A program made the position numbers and the translations under genes. The notes under the pieces are model-generated. The model had not been told where the DNA came from. It did not search any database and saw nothing but the letters and a program-made list of their open reading frames with translations. From assembly GCA_936432065.2 (NCBI GenBank), contig OW386290.2, positions 133,780,677 through 133,844,676 on the forward strand: DNA of 64,000 bases. The letters are read 5' to 3'. Shown piece after piece: positions 9,321 through 20,828 of the stretch. Numbering within the stretch: position 1 is the stretch's first letter; the number at the start of each line of letters is the position of its first letter. Origin of the DNA: Rutpela maculata (Eukaryota; Arthropoda; Insecta; Coleoptera; Cerambycidae).

Positions 9321-12202
9321 TCATTTCTTTTTTTTTCTGCGGATAAGCAAAACCTTGTTCTAAAAGTTGAATACTTACCTCCTATGCAAAGAAACTGCTG
9401 TTCAGAGTTTTTCTCCGCTTTTTTCCGAATTTGAGTGGACTATAAAACGAACCAGCAGAAATCAGAATGAAGAAAAGTAAAGTAAAACTTATACTAAAGA
9501 GTTACCTACTGTATTTCATTTTTTAATAGGTACTAAATGAAATTAAAAAATTTCTCCTCTGGATTTAACATCCCCAATTCATCATCAAGGATAATTTTAT
9601 ATTCTTTAAATGGGCAGCTTAAATATTCAAATAAAATATGATAGAGCATCTTAAAAAATATTTTAACCTGAAAAAAGTTAAAAGATGGTATAATAATATT
9701 TACTACTGTTAAAGATTAACATGTTTTTAAAATTTGCATCAGATACTAAATAAGGAAGAAAAAAAAGCTATTCCGCCTAATCCATTTGTTTGAAAAATTT
9801 TCATTAATGCATCGAATAACGTATAGAAGCACTATTTATTTAAAAAATAACTTTTCTTTTTTCCTCCTCATTTAGTATCTCATGTCCCTTAAGTCGAATG
9901 GCTACTTTACCTTTTTCGTAAACCCAATCAACTTTTATACAGGGCCAATCGAAAACACCCTATATGAGGTATCGAGCTAAGATATTGTGTAGAGGTATTT
10001 GAGACAACTGAGAATCGAATACGCTATCCAATTTGCCGATAAAAAATTGCCTAATAGTCGATCTCGAAATTTCAACCCATCTAGAGGAGCTTAGTAGGTC
10101 TTGAAAATATGAAAAATAAAAATTTTTCAAAACGATCAAATAAAGCTCATCGAGCACTACATCTCAAAAAAAAAAAAAATTAAAATCTGCCAACGCATTC
10201 CAAAATAACGGGGTGTTGCAGTATTAAACAGCACCCACTGTATATTACAAAAATATGAAAAACTTCACAAAAGCAAAAAGTTCTTAAAAGGGGAAAGTAT
10301 TGGAGATCCAAAATAATTGGAAAATCCCCCAATTCTGACCAATGGACAGAAGAAAAGTTTACAGCCGTCGTTTTGTAAATTTGAAGTGCTTTCAAATATT
10401 ATTAAAGGAAGTCATTTAAATAAAGTTAATAAGGCAATGTGTAAAACATATACTAATCAAAATGTCCCGAAATTAAATAATGTCGAAAGAATGGTGTATC
10501 ACCGGCTTATATTTCATAAATTCTTACTTCCTGTCAAAATGTTTAAAAAAATGTACTTTAACCGTCGTTGTGTTAATTTTTACAATTTGAGCTACCACTA
10601 TCGGGAAAAAAGCAGAAAATTAAAAGTACTATATCGGCGGCCATGTTTTCAATATGTCGGCGACTGTCTAACTCATCATAGCTAAATGTCATACTGATAT
10701 GGTATACCTAGGTATGTCAATACATTTGCTCAGATTGAACCATAAAGCCCGGGCTTAGTAACTAAACATCCTACTAAAACACGTCAATATCGCCATTTTT
10801 TGCTAGTTTTCATTTATGTGCAACTTATAATTTCACAAATGACAGTTGTCCTCGCGTTGTTCCCGTTGGAGTCAATTTTTTTTTCAATATTAACTTTTTT
10901 GTAATAAGTGCTTTCAGGTTACATCATAATATACATTTTCATTATTTTCTTAATGGCCAGAGAGGAAGACCGGTGACCTTGACATTATTTAGAAAAAAAA
11001 AGCAAATTCGTTCATTGCGAAATTGACTTATAATTACTCAAATATGTTGTAATTTATAATAATTATATATTCTATATTGCACATTATGAAAATATACTTG
11101 CCAAAGTGCAAAACATTTAGAAATTAGAGAAAACACCTTCGATTTTTTTTACCCATTTAGAAAATCCGTACCCCGCCACTGTCTATAGTCGCAGATATTC
11201 CAGTTCTGTTCCCTGTTGCCATGTAGTCTATCTGTATAAAATAGTCTATCTTTAACTTTTTACTGATAATATAATGCTCATCTCTCATCTGAATGTGTAC
11301 GTGAATTTATACATATATACATATCTATTTATGCTCTTAATCCCTATCAGATTAGCAAATATTTACGGAAACTCCAATAACTCCATAACCGATCATTTTA
11401 TAACTATTCCTAGAAACCTATGATTAATTCTGGAAACTGTACACATTCTTCATGATGCGAACATAACTTGCAAAAGCCAGATATTGCATCATTTTCGAAA
11501 ATTTGAAATTAAAATCCACTTAAAAATATAATTTAATAGTATTACTGTCTGACAAGTCTCTTATTTAAATAATGAATTCTAAACCTGCATTTGACCTCAG
11601 TCATGATAAAAGATTCAATAATGTGGTACGACTAAATTTTATACTTTTTTTATTTGGTAAAAAAAGCTCCAGATTACGAAATTGGCGGTCTTTCTTATCT
11701 GACATCTCCCGGTGACTTTTCGAATTCGAACTTTGCTGTTGCCTAACCTGTTCGGTCGAGATGTTCTGAGTGAAGTGAGTTCTTCTCTAAAAAAGACAAA
11801 GACTTGACAGTGCTAGCGATTTTTTTATAAAAACGTTTATGAGAAGAGACAGTTACTAGCACCATCCGATTAAAAGATGAAATAAACAACTAGCTGTGGT
11901 CCAAATGTGTTATTATCAAGTGCAAAATTCCACAACGCATGTGTTAATATTAAAATTGTGATTTGTGTTATCGCACGTTATAAACGATTTATATTTTCAT
12001 ATATAAAACTTATGTGCCAATGCTGTTAAAATTATTGTACTGCATTTATTATTTTATTAGTTTATCTAATAATTAAGCTGTGATTTTATTTTCCGTACTA
12101 GAACCAGTGGTGTGCAATTTTTTCAATGTTGCCAACGTCGTTACATGATCAAATGAAAATTATAAACTTATTTAAACAATTTGACCAAATTAAGGTTTTT
12201 TT
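9321..12202. other. Intergenic, no gene recognised
   Basis: AT-rich sequence. A 122-codon plus-strand frame at 10317-10685 has Lys/Asn-rich composition and no recognisable motif, so it is not called. A TATACAGGG end at about 9937 and ACTGTATA at about 10238 hint at an old TA-type MITE, but the arms do not match convincingly. Confidence 0.4.
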
Positions 12203-12568
12203 ATGGGTATCTGTTTCAGCTGCACAAGATCTAAGGATAAATTTAAAGGTAAAAAATTTAATTGCTATGCCTTTTCTTGTAATGTATAATTAATATTACA
12301 GAGCCTAAAAATATACAGAATAAATATGAACATTTTAATTAATTCTGCAAATAGGTATGTAACAGTAAAAGAATATTTTAAGAACATTCTTATCAGTTGG
12401 AATCAAACTTGGAGTGAAATTATCTAAGGTTAAGATTTGTGCAGATATCCCGAATTTATTCTATAAAAAGAACCATTATCTCTTTTTAATCACTGTAGTA
12501 ATATACTCTCTACAGATAAGTTATCTCAATTGCAAGCAGAACTGGAGCATCTATATAAAAAGCGTTGA
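12203..12568 (+). CDS. Candidate two-exon microprotein with N-myristoylation motif
   Basis: ATG at 12203 starts MGICFSCTRSKDKFK and ends at a donor AAAG|GTAAAA (exon 12203-12248, one base left over). An acceptor at 12515 (CTCTCTACAG) leads into a phase-compatible exon (12516-12568) reading D-KLSQLQAELEHLYKKR and a TGA stop. The total is 32 residues. Gly2 with Ser6 fits the N-myristoyltransferase consensus, Cys4 and Cys7 could be palmitoylated, and the basic residues after them are typical of membrane anchors. The second exon is a short amphipathic helix. Doubts: TTTTTTTATG is a poor start context, and the same bases could serve as a polypyrimidine tract and acceptor for a longer gene. Confidence 0.3.
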
Positions 12569-13496
12569 ACATAATTTTTTCTCTTTTAATCAGTGAATAG
12601 GAATCAATTAACTGTGAGTGTTCATTTACATTTCCTAATATGAGAACAAACTTAATGCATTTATCCAAAAACTATTGGTCTCAATGGAGGAAAGAACCAA
12701 AATTTTGTAAGTAATACCTGTATGTTACCTGTTTTTTGTGTTTTCATTAAAAGTGTTACCAGGGTGTTACGTGATAGATTCAGTCAATTCATAGTGGATA
12801 AAATAAGGTCTAATTTGATTGTGATAATTATTTATGTAAAGTAAGAAAGTTCAGGTTTGTTTGATTCTAAAAACAAATATAGACAAAGGAACACCTTAAA
12901 CATGATGAATTAGTAATTACTAAGTAATTACATAGTACAGGGTGTCATATTCTAATTTACGCTCTTGAATAATATAGTGTAAAAAACTAACTAGACTTCA
13001 GTCTAGATCTAACTTAATAACTTTTATTGAAACCTGTTAATTTACTTTCAGTTCATTTTCAGGACCTTTTTCTTTTATTTGATTGATTAACTATATTATT
13101 TTTGGAACACAAGTCATGAGGACTTATGGGCCTATTTAAGATATGCTTAGGTATTTGGAGAAATAGCTAATAATTGCAATGAAGTTGACGATTTCACCTC
13201 ATGAACTGCCTAATTTGTTATAAAATGAACTGTGATATGGTGCATGTAATCAAATAGCACTTTTTATCTTTTGATAATTGAAATCTATAAAACTACCAAT
13301 TAAGAAATTAATGCTCGAATTTACATTGTAACTAATGAACTTTTTATCACAATTACTATAAACAAATGGTCATATAGATGTCAGTAGGAAACCTATCTAG
13401 CAATTTAAAATTCTCTTGGCAACATACATAATTTCTTTGCAAATAATTTTTATTTCTGAAATTTAAAACTTCAATTTTTTTCTGGTTTTCTCTAGG
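12569..13496. other. Intergenic with exon-like segment
   Basis: The frame at 12639-12706 reads NKLNAFIQKLLVSMEERTKI immediately before a strong GTAAGT donor (12707). This looks helical and protein-like. Linking it to the preceding candidate would need introns of about 30 bases, too short for insects, so it is left unassigned. The rest is AT-rich with nothing recognised. Confidence 0.3.
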
Positions 13497-15036
13497 ATAG
13501 CCCAGTCACTTTATACGTGAACCTCTAAAATAATCCAACTGAAGATTTTCCAATGGGATTCTCTTTATTTTAGTGTAAAAAATAATTTCTCAAAAGTCCA
13601 TAAAGCCAACTGGATGGTTATAAAAGTTACAGAAGGTCAATGGTCACTAAAATCAGTTTTTTTTTTCAAATATCTGGTAAATTATCGATTTTACGTTAAT
13701 TTTGGCTATTATAAAATTTGTTTGTGAGATAAATCTGCATAAAAAAAGTTCTATACAAAATTTACGTAGAACCAACAGTTTTTGAGATATAGGTTTTTTT
13801 TTATATGGTTTTTAATTCATGGGTTACAAGTTATATTATAATTTTGTTGATTAATGTTCGTCTTTGCTGACTTCTTATTCTTCATCTTCATCGACAATTA
13901 TCTTAGCGAAAAATAACGAAATGAGGTCGGCTTCATCATCATTGAACTCAAATTCAACGGTTGTATCCTCCAACATCGTATTGAGACACGACTGGCCCCG
14001 ACAAGAGCCACACACTACGGAACATGGCAAATATTTTTCTGCATCCACAATTTATGCCACAACCTTTTGTGCAACTGCAGAAAATTGAGAAGTTCATCTG
14101 GTGCATGAGGAATCTGAGTAGTTTTTGGCTCTAATAAATTATTGTTTAAAGTCCAACCCGATTGTTGAGGGTCTAAATCTTTTCCCAGCCAAGTTTGCAC
14201 CTGGTAATATACCTGGAATAAATGTTGTTGAGTAGCTGCTGCTGTGGGTGGAAGTGACGACAATTGCATGTTTATTTAGTCTAGTGCATTTTGCAAAACT
14301 AAAATATCTATAATTGTCAATTGAAGTCTTTATTTGTAGCTCCGTACATAGCTAAAATAAACAATGTGCCACTATTTATTAGCAAATTTTTCCAACAGTT
14401 TTCTATTTTGAATGCCGCCAATGCTCCCTGTAAATCTGGTCATTTTTGTAATATTTTAAATGGGTTTATTTTTCCTTTTCGAAATAAACCACTAGTGGTA
14501 TCGCAACCACTAACGACATGTAAAAATAGAATATGTTCTCTACAATCTGCATACTTTTGGATTGCCCAGGGATTGTAGATCTTCGATTGAACGTTTTCCG
14601 GGTTTAAGAAAATTGAAATCTCTATATTGATATTGTGAGTAATCGAAGTGCGTCCTATTAAAATTATGAAGAGATCAATGTCTTTTCCAACAATATTGAT
14701 TAAAACATCAGCATCATCCGGGACCTGTATGCTATGAATTTTAAACATTTCTAATTTGGTCATTAGTAAAGAAATAAATCTATTTTGTTCAATTTATTGG
14801 ATAAGAATTGTTCTTGATTAGAAGCTATTGGCGTTGTCTCTTTGAAAAGCATATCAGTGGATTTTTGAGTTATTTTCATACATCAACTCTGCTTACTATT
14901 ATTAAGAATTAAGAAGGGTCTATTTCAAGGACATCTCAGAAAGAATTTATGCTGGTATATGTGCATAAACGAAAATCTTCGGTTGGATTTTTTTTAGTGG
15001 TTTGGAGTTTTTTTTGTATAAAGTGGACTGGGCTAA
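13497..15036. mobile_element. 1.5-kb TIR element carrying a GCD-protein remnant
   Basis: The left end TAGCCCAGTCACTTTATAC pairs with the right end GTATAAAGTGGACTGGGCTA. The pairing continues through ATCCAACTGAAGATTTTC and GAAAATCTTCGGTTGGAT, giving TIRs of about 60 bases. Between them, on the minus strand, is the broken protein described at 14015-14763. This is a class II element of unnamed family. Confidence 0.65.
14015..14763 (-). pseudogene. Remnant of the widespread 'GCDTTS' transposon protein
   Basis: The upstream part (14763 down to 14440) contains ILFLHVVSGCDTTSGLFRKG and KINPFKIL, then a stop. In another frame it continues with ALAAFKIENC and LFILAMYGATN. The downstream part (14269 to 14015) has LPPTAAATQQHLFQVYYQVQ, WLGKDLDP and APDELL. 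After a frameshift it has a Cys-rich tail, CSCTKGCGINCGCRK. This block order is known to me from many uncharacterised arthropod proteins with no assigned function. At least two frame breaks make this copy inactive. A sister copy lies at 33524-34137. Confidence 0.55.
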
Positions 15037-15671
15037 GAAGAGGTACCTCTTCTGTAATATTGTGTAATAATAACTACATGAAAGCTAATAAATTATAGGC
15101 AGTGGATCATCATTATATTACAATTATTCCTGACTAAGCTTTTGATCTTTACGTAGATATATATTTAGATATTACACTTACCTACCTACTTAATTAAGGA
15201 GATACCTACTTAGTGTAATGACAGGTGATTTAAATAGAAGCGCTTGCTTCAACATGTTTTATTTTGTTGAGTAGGTATTTGCTACTATTTACAACTGTGA
15301 TATACTCCTATTTCATATATACTTAATATACTTGGTACTTAAAATTTATGCATAGAAACATGTATAGATGTGTACCTTGTGCTCGATATTTAAATAAATA
15401 AATATCTTTATTTTCACAGTTTTCATTAAAATTAATGTTTTCATTTGTCACACACAAACATGATACACCGGGTGTAACAGTTCTGAAGTTAATTAATTGA
15501 AATTTGGTATTTCCTATATTCATAATAAGAGACACTTTTTGACATACAAGTGATTTTTTTTTTTCACTTCCGGTTTCGCCGGAAGTGACACTAACTTTCG
15601 ATTTTTAAATGGAACACCCTGTATATTATTGCGTTTTTTTGAATTCTGCATAACTGTCTGAATCCAACGAT
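15037..15671. other. Intergenic with repeat fragment
   Basis: A small unit from about 15460 to 15625 starts ACACCGGGTGTAAC and ends GGAACACCCTGTATATT and contains the perfect hairpin at 15565. It looks like a MITE-type repeat. No genes were seen. Confidence 0.45.
15565..15587. repeat. Perfect 9-bp-stem hairpin
   Basis: CACTTCCGG, loop TTTCG, CCGGAAGTG. It is GC-rich against an AT-rich background and preceded by a T-run. Confidence 0.7.
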
Positions 15672-17587
15672 ATCAAATAAGTGACATTTCAAACGGCAAT
15701 AGTTTTTATAATATAATTTTTAGTTTTCCATTTAAGTGTGCCACGACGGTTCCGATTTATTCGAAATGACCCGTGCAACGCTAGAAAAATCGAAATCGCG
15801 TCAAAAATACTAAATTACGTGATTTGTGAGCAAATAAAGTTCATCAAAATGGTTTTTGGGGCAAAACTCAATTTTTTCAAATGGAATGGTACCATTTATT
15901 AGTACTATTAATAAGGAATTTATTCATATGTCGTATTAAAATGTGCGATAAATACTAACAAAATTACAGCTGAAAGAAAATAAGAAAATACAATTGTGTT
16001 CTAATTAAATGTTAAGAAGTAACTAAGTAAGGTAGCTTTGAAAGCAATGAAATATTTAGCTTGTCAAACATTTGTTGGTTTACCAGTATTTTTATTGTGT
16101 CTTTAAAAATTGTTTAATATTCTTGTTAATTGTGTTCAAAATGCCACAAATTTATATAAGAGATGAAAAAGTGGACATGTTAATTATTTGTGGGGAATGT
16201 AGAAAAAATGTCGTAGCGGCTAGGCATCTTTATGCCGAACGTTATCCTGATTGACAATGTCCAGCGTGAAATTATTCGTCTTGAAAATCTATTCCGAAGA
16301 GAGCCCAACAATGATACCGAAAAAAATTTCATTCTTGACAAAGGAACAGGAATTAATGTTTTGGCTCGAATAGAAGTTGATAAGACTGTTTCTTTAAGGC
16401 AAATTGGGTTAGAATTGGAAATCAGTCACCAAACAGTAAGCCGAAGTTAGTACAAATACCACTATAAATCTTTTAAATACCAATTGCATCAGCACTTGTA
16501 TGAAAATGATTATGAACGTAGGATGGAATATTGCAATTGGATTTTACAGAATAACGTGCAGCCATACAATGATTTTTTGGGAATGATTTTATTTTCGGAC
16601 AAGTCTAGGCTTACAAATTTGGAATTATTTAACCTACAAAATACAAAATATTGGTCACAAGAAAATCAACATTTATTACGGGAGGGTAACTCTCAAGTGC
16701 GGTTCGGTTTCAGTATTTGGCTTGGAATAATCGGTAGTAGAATCATTGGCCCCTGACTGATGCCAGATACTTGAGATTCCTGCAAAATGTGATTGAGGAT
16801 ATTTTAGATGAGTTACCTTTGGATTTAGGACAAGGATTGTATTTCCAACAATATGACACTCCTCCCCATAATTCAAGGATAGTAATTGATTACCTTCAAC
16901 GGAGATTCGGAGAAAACGTAATTTCGACGAATGGTCCTGTGAGGTGGCCTCCAAGGTCACCTGATTTAACATCCCTTGATTTCTTTGTTTAGGGTCGTTT
17001 AAAAAATATTGTCTACGCAACCTCCGTTACAACCCGTGAAAACCTGGAGCTAGGAGTAAGACGCGTAATTAATAGTATAACGGCCCAGCAATTCGCGAAC
17101 GTTTTTCGAGAAACAGCTATGCGAGTTCAGAAGTGCATTGACGTTAATGGACAGAGCATTTTGAACAATTGTAATGTTTTGTGTTCATTTTTTCTATTCC
17201 AAAGCCACCCTATGTATAGTTAACAAGATAATTAGAAAAAAATTGTATTTTCTTATTTTCTTTTAGCTGTAATTTTGTTTGTATTTATCACACATTTTAA
17301 TACGACATATGAATAAATTCCTTATTAATAGTACTAATAAATGGTACCACGGTACCAATATGGTTCCATTTGAAAAAATTGAGTTTTGCCCCAAAAACCA
17401 TTTGGATGAACTTTATTTGCTCATAAATCACGTAATTTAGTATTTTTGACGGGATTTCGATTTTTCTAGCATTCCACGGGTCATTTAGAATAAATCGGAA
17501 CTGTCATGGCACACTTAAATGAAAAACTAAAAATTATATTATATTATAAAAAATATTGACGTTTGAAATGTCACTTATATCTTAGAC
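15672..17587 (+). mobile_element. Mariner/Tc3-like element with about 330-base TIRs
   Basis: The left arm (15672 to about 16000) and right arm (about 17235 to 17587) are inverted copies. They share ATAAGTGACATTTCAAACG, TTTAAGTGTGCCA, AAATCACGTAATTTAGTATT, CAAAACTCAATTTTTTC and the AAGAAAATACAATT inner border. The intervening 1.1 kb encodes a broken transposase. TIRs of this length are unusual for Tc1/mariner, where tens to about 200 bases is common. Confidence 0.75.
16141..17200 (+). pseudogene. Broken Tc3-like (DUF4817-type) transposase
   Basis: The first ATG (16141) starts a helix-turn-helix region (DEKVDMLIICGECRKN, ARHLYAERYPD) of the kind found at the N terminus of insect DUF4817 transposases. 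A frameshift follows at about 16252. Then come REIIRLENLFRREPN and SLRQIGLELEISHQTVSRS, a break, and MHQHLYENDYERRMEYCNWI. The first catalytic block is ILFSDKSRLTN; WLGIIGSRIIGP follows, then a stop at 16756. The next frame has LYFQQYDTPPHNS (second block, altered from the usual QQDGAPPH) and WPPRSPDLTSLDFF. An in-frame TAG (16993) replaces the usual Trp before GRLKNIVYA. Several inactivating changes make it non-functional. Confidence 0.75.
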
Positions 17588-17746
17588 CCTCTACTATTTA
17601 TAGTTTTCATTAGTAATTTGGGTAATGCTTTTATGGAAACGTCTTTTGATGAATCTACATATTTTAGATATGGGTGTAGTATACAGGTTGCTTCGAATTG
17701 CTGTCAAGAAATTTTGCAGCGTTTCTACATGAAATATATTTTTTAA
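17582..17746 (+). pseudogene. Possible reverse-transcriptase fragment
   Basis: Directly beyond the mariner element, one frame reads LDPLLFIVFISNLGNAF. This resembles the GPLLFxxFINDL block of non-LTR reverse transcriptases. Coding-like sequence follows (METSFDESTYFRYGCSIQVA) up to a TAA at 17744. No ADD active-site motif was found, so the match rests on one block. Confidence 0.25.
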
Positions 17747-18833
17747 AAGTGCATATAAACATATGTTTGAAAATGCTTCCTATGGGTGTTAAATGGCCCC
17801 CTGTAGAGCGGGAAGAAAAAGTGGTTTTTGTTTATTATCTCAGAAAAAAAAAGATTTTATTCACTTTACATATTGACTTAAGTGTGAAACAGATAATTGC
17901 ATTGTTATTTACTTCCTATTTATTACTATTACCAAATTACCAAGAGTATCAATATTTTGTCATTTTCTTCGTAAAATCATTTTCAGTGTAAATTGTCCAA
18001 AAAAACTTAAAAATTACAATTTTGAAAAACGTGGAGCCCCCTTTAGATTCGTGCGCCTATGGTATAAGTATTTCCTAGTTGATACTATGAAACCATGGCA
18101 TCTATTAATATAAACTCACGTGCTAAGTTTCATAATCCTATCTCAACTGGTTCCTGAGATAATAAATAGAAACCACTTTTTCTTCCTTGTATTTGGGGAT
18201 TATATGAACTTTTTTCTTGTTTCTTCATGTGGTACTAGGTCCCGGTTTTTTCCACTGTAATTTAGAAACGTCCTGCATTCTATTTAAATTTGAGTTCTTT
18301 TAAAAATGTGCATGAAAGATACTTATGTTCAGAATTTTATAAATATGTAAATGAATTTTGTCTTTAAATTATCTCAATCTAAAACTGATTTGACTATGTT
18401 TTTAATTTTTAGATTTTTCCGATATTTTAGTATTATGTCTTAATTGGGTTAACGTTTTTGTGTTTGTAAACTGCAATATAATTTTTTTATTATTATTACT
18501 TTGTGACCCTCTGTCATAGGGCTTCTTGACTATCTGTTGGGTGACTTTTTTTTAATAAATAAGTAAATATTTGATAAGATTATATTTAAAATGTTCTTAC
18601 TTTTTATTGGGTATTTTTCCACTACTGCAAAAATTTTAATAAAAGAAACCTCTGCGCCAAATGAATCAGGCAAAGGTCGGTTTTTGAATATACCTAAAAA
18701 TATATTCTTTAACTGAAACAAAATTGTTAAACAGATCATTATATAATTAAAAAATTTAAGTATTTACACCCTCTTTATTTGACACCTTTTATTTATAATT
18801 TTTTCTAAGTAATGGGTGACCACCCTAAACTTA
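17747..18833. other. Intergenic, no gene recognised
   Basis: AT-rich sequence. The segment at about 18760-18830 (CTCTTTATTTGACACCTTTTATTTAT) recurs at about 28497-28560, a dispersed repeat. No coding signal was accepted. Confidence 0.4.
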
Positions 18834-19454
18834 TACAGGGTGATTTACCACAACATGCGGAAAATTTATCACCACCGAAAGGAGTTAAAAAAATGAAAAA
18901 CTAAAAAAATACATACTTTAACCAATCTGACGTAATGCAGTGCAACCATATCACTTTTTTTTTTATCACTTCCTCTCCCCCTTTATCAGACTTGGGACTC
19001 ACAGCATAGCTGGCGGATCCGGAAATGTCGCTTTGGATTTAGTCACACTACAAAAATAGCAAAAATTAAAATAATTTTTGTAGAATACAGCACAGCACAA
19101 AACTTAAAAATTATGAAAAGTCAAAGAAAATGTTTGAATGCATTACATACAATGCTCTGTTCTAAGCACAGAATGGCATATTGAATGGTATCGACCTACG
19201 AATGTAATTTAAAATTTAATGGTGCGCTCTAACTGGAAGTCGGGAAGGCAATAAACACACTGACCCTACGCCAGTGAACTTTTATACCTTATGTACTGAC
19301 CATAGACAAATAACAGTGGCGTATCTTTGCAAGTTTAAATGCAAGGAAATATACTAAATTACCTCAGATCACTCTAAAATTTTGCAGGGGTTTTCCCACA
19401 TAGAAGATTAGTACACCATTTTATTTTCCGCATGTTGTGGTAAATCACCCTGTA
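18834..19454. mobile_element. 621-bp mariner-type MITE
   Basis: Perfect inverted ends of 32 bases start TACAGGGTGATTTACCACAA and finish TTGTGGTAAATCACCCTGTA. The TA at each end fits a Tc1/mariner target site. There is no ORF, so it is a non-autonomous copy. Confidence 0.75.
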
Positions 19455-20081
19455 TATATTTTTATTCAAAATTGTATTCTGGTTTCTTTCTGGCTATAGT
19501 GACAAACTACATTCCAAATATTATTTTCCCATCTCCATTTCTTAATTATGAAGGGAATGACCACGCTGTATGTTTTTCACAGGTTTTTTCCTTGACAGTT
19601 GACTACTTGTTAAATGTTGTTGTCCCCCATCACATGTGTTAAATATAACATTATTACAAATGTATTTATAAACTATATCTACTTAATATTTATTCCATTT
19701 CATTTTAGGTAAATAAAAATAGTTGATTCTCGAATAGTTTGAAAGATTTTCCTATAAAAAATGCCTAATATGATTTGTTGACTTTTTCTGCTTATTTTAG
19801 AATCACAGGTGGCTTTGAATTTGTAGAAGGCAACTGTTTTTTTGTCTATAAGTAGATACTAATTTGTTCTATTCTTCAGTAAAATTTGAGTCAAATTGGA
19901 AAAAAAAATAAAAAAGATTTAAGAGTGTCTTCATCTTAAATGAGTCACATTGTATATAGCCCATTTAAAAAATGTTCCCGACTGCTTTGGGCCAAATAAG
20001 TATTTTTTTTTTTTATTATTTGGGATCAAAACAACTATTTTATCTTACTTAATTTATTCGTTTTTAACGTTGTTCTTTGGT

Positions 20082-20423
20082 GCATGTATTTTAATGAGAT
20101 CTGGAACTAAATTATATTTTGATATTATTCCACTGAAGGGTTGGGGGTAAATAGGTAAGGCAAGCAAATAAGAGCCCATAAAATTGGGATTTAGTGTATC
20201 CACGAGGAGCTAAGGTGGCAATATTTTTGTTGCATCAGCCACCCAATCTCTCACCCCCATTACCACCTCCCATTATTAAAGGGTTAAAATAAACTCTACC
20301 TATGGGGCATATTGTTTAATGGATTTTTGAGATAGAAGATTCCAAAGTATTATTAAAGTTCTATGAATAAATATTTCCACATAGTGGAGTGTGAGTTAGA
20401 TAGGCTATCTGGAGATGTGGAAA
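20082..20423. mobile_element. Third copy of the ACTTCCACATCC-end family, 5'-truncated
   Basis: It begins inside the element at ATGAGATCTGGAACTAAAT and continues through GAAGGGTTGGGGGTAAATAG and the C-rich region. It ends GGAGATGTGGAAAT. The left terminus is missing. It is non-coding. The flanking 19455-20081 and 20424-20635 are AT-rich with no recognised gene. Confidence 0.55.
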
Positions 20424-20828
20424 TAGTGATACCTTTTAAATATAAATCACAAAATAAGTAACACTGATTTATCCTACTATTACAAAAGATTTCATAACAG
20501 ACAGCATGTCTGGAGTTTATTGAAGAAAGCGTAATGGCTTTAGTGACTTTTACCCATTTGTAATAATTTACTCCCAAAAGATTCTACCAATATGTTACTT
20601 TTTTTATTAGATCCACACTTTTCTTTTTTTTTTGCAAATGAGTCATTCTCAAAATAGACCCCACATTCGAATTTCTGAATCTTAAATAATTATTTAGTTT
20701 CAAATGACAATATATTCAGATGGCACCAACAGTTGCAGTTTTATAATAACATATTGACAATGAGCAGTGCACTTTTTATCCATTTTCTATTTTTTTCGGA
20801 AGAAATTGCAGATACTTCTAATGATTTT

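Noticed and set aside
9937..10245. Small TA-type MITE
   Set aside because: TATACAGG-like edges are present, but the inner arms do not pair.
10317..10685. 122-codon plus-strand ORF
   Set aside because: No domain, Lys/Asn/Tyr-rich composition as expected of AT-rich noise, no splice context.
12516..12706. A single coiled-coil protein joining 12516-12563, 12594-12613 and 12645-12706
   Set aside because: Phases fit and the helix would be continuous, but the two introns would be 30-31 bases, below the workable minimum in insects.
19801..19855. Short exon-like stretch reading ITGGFEFVEGNCFFVYK
   Set aside because: Good acceptor but only 17 codons, no donor, ends at a stop; too short to support.
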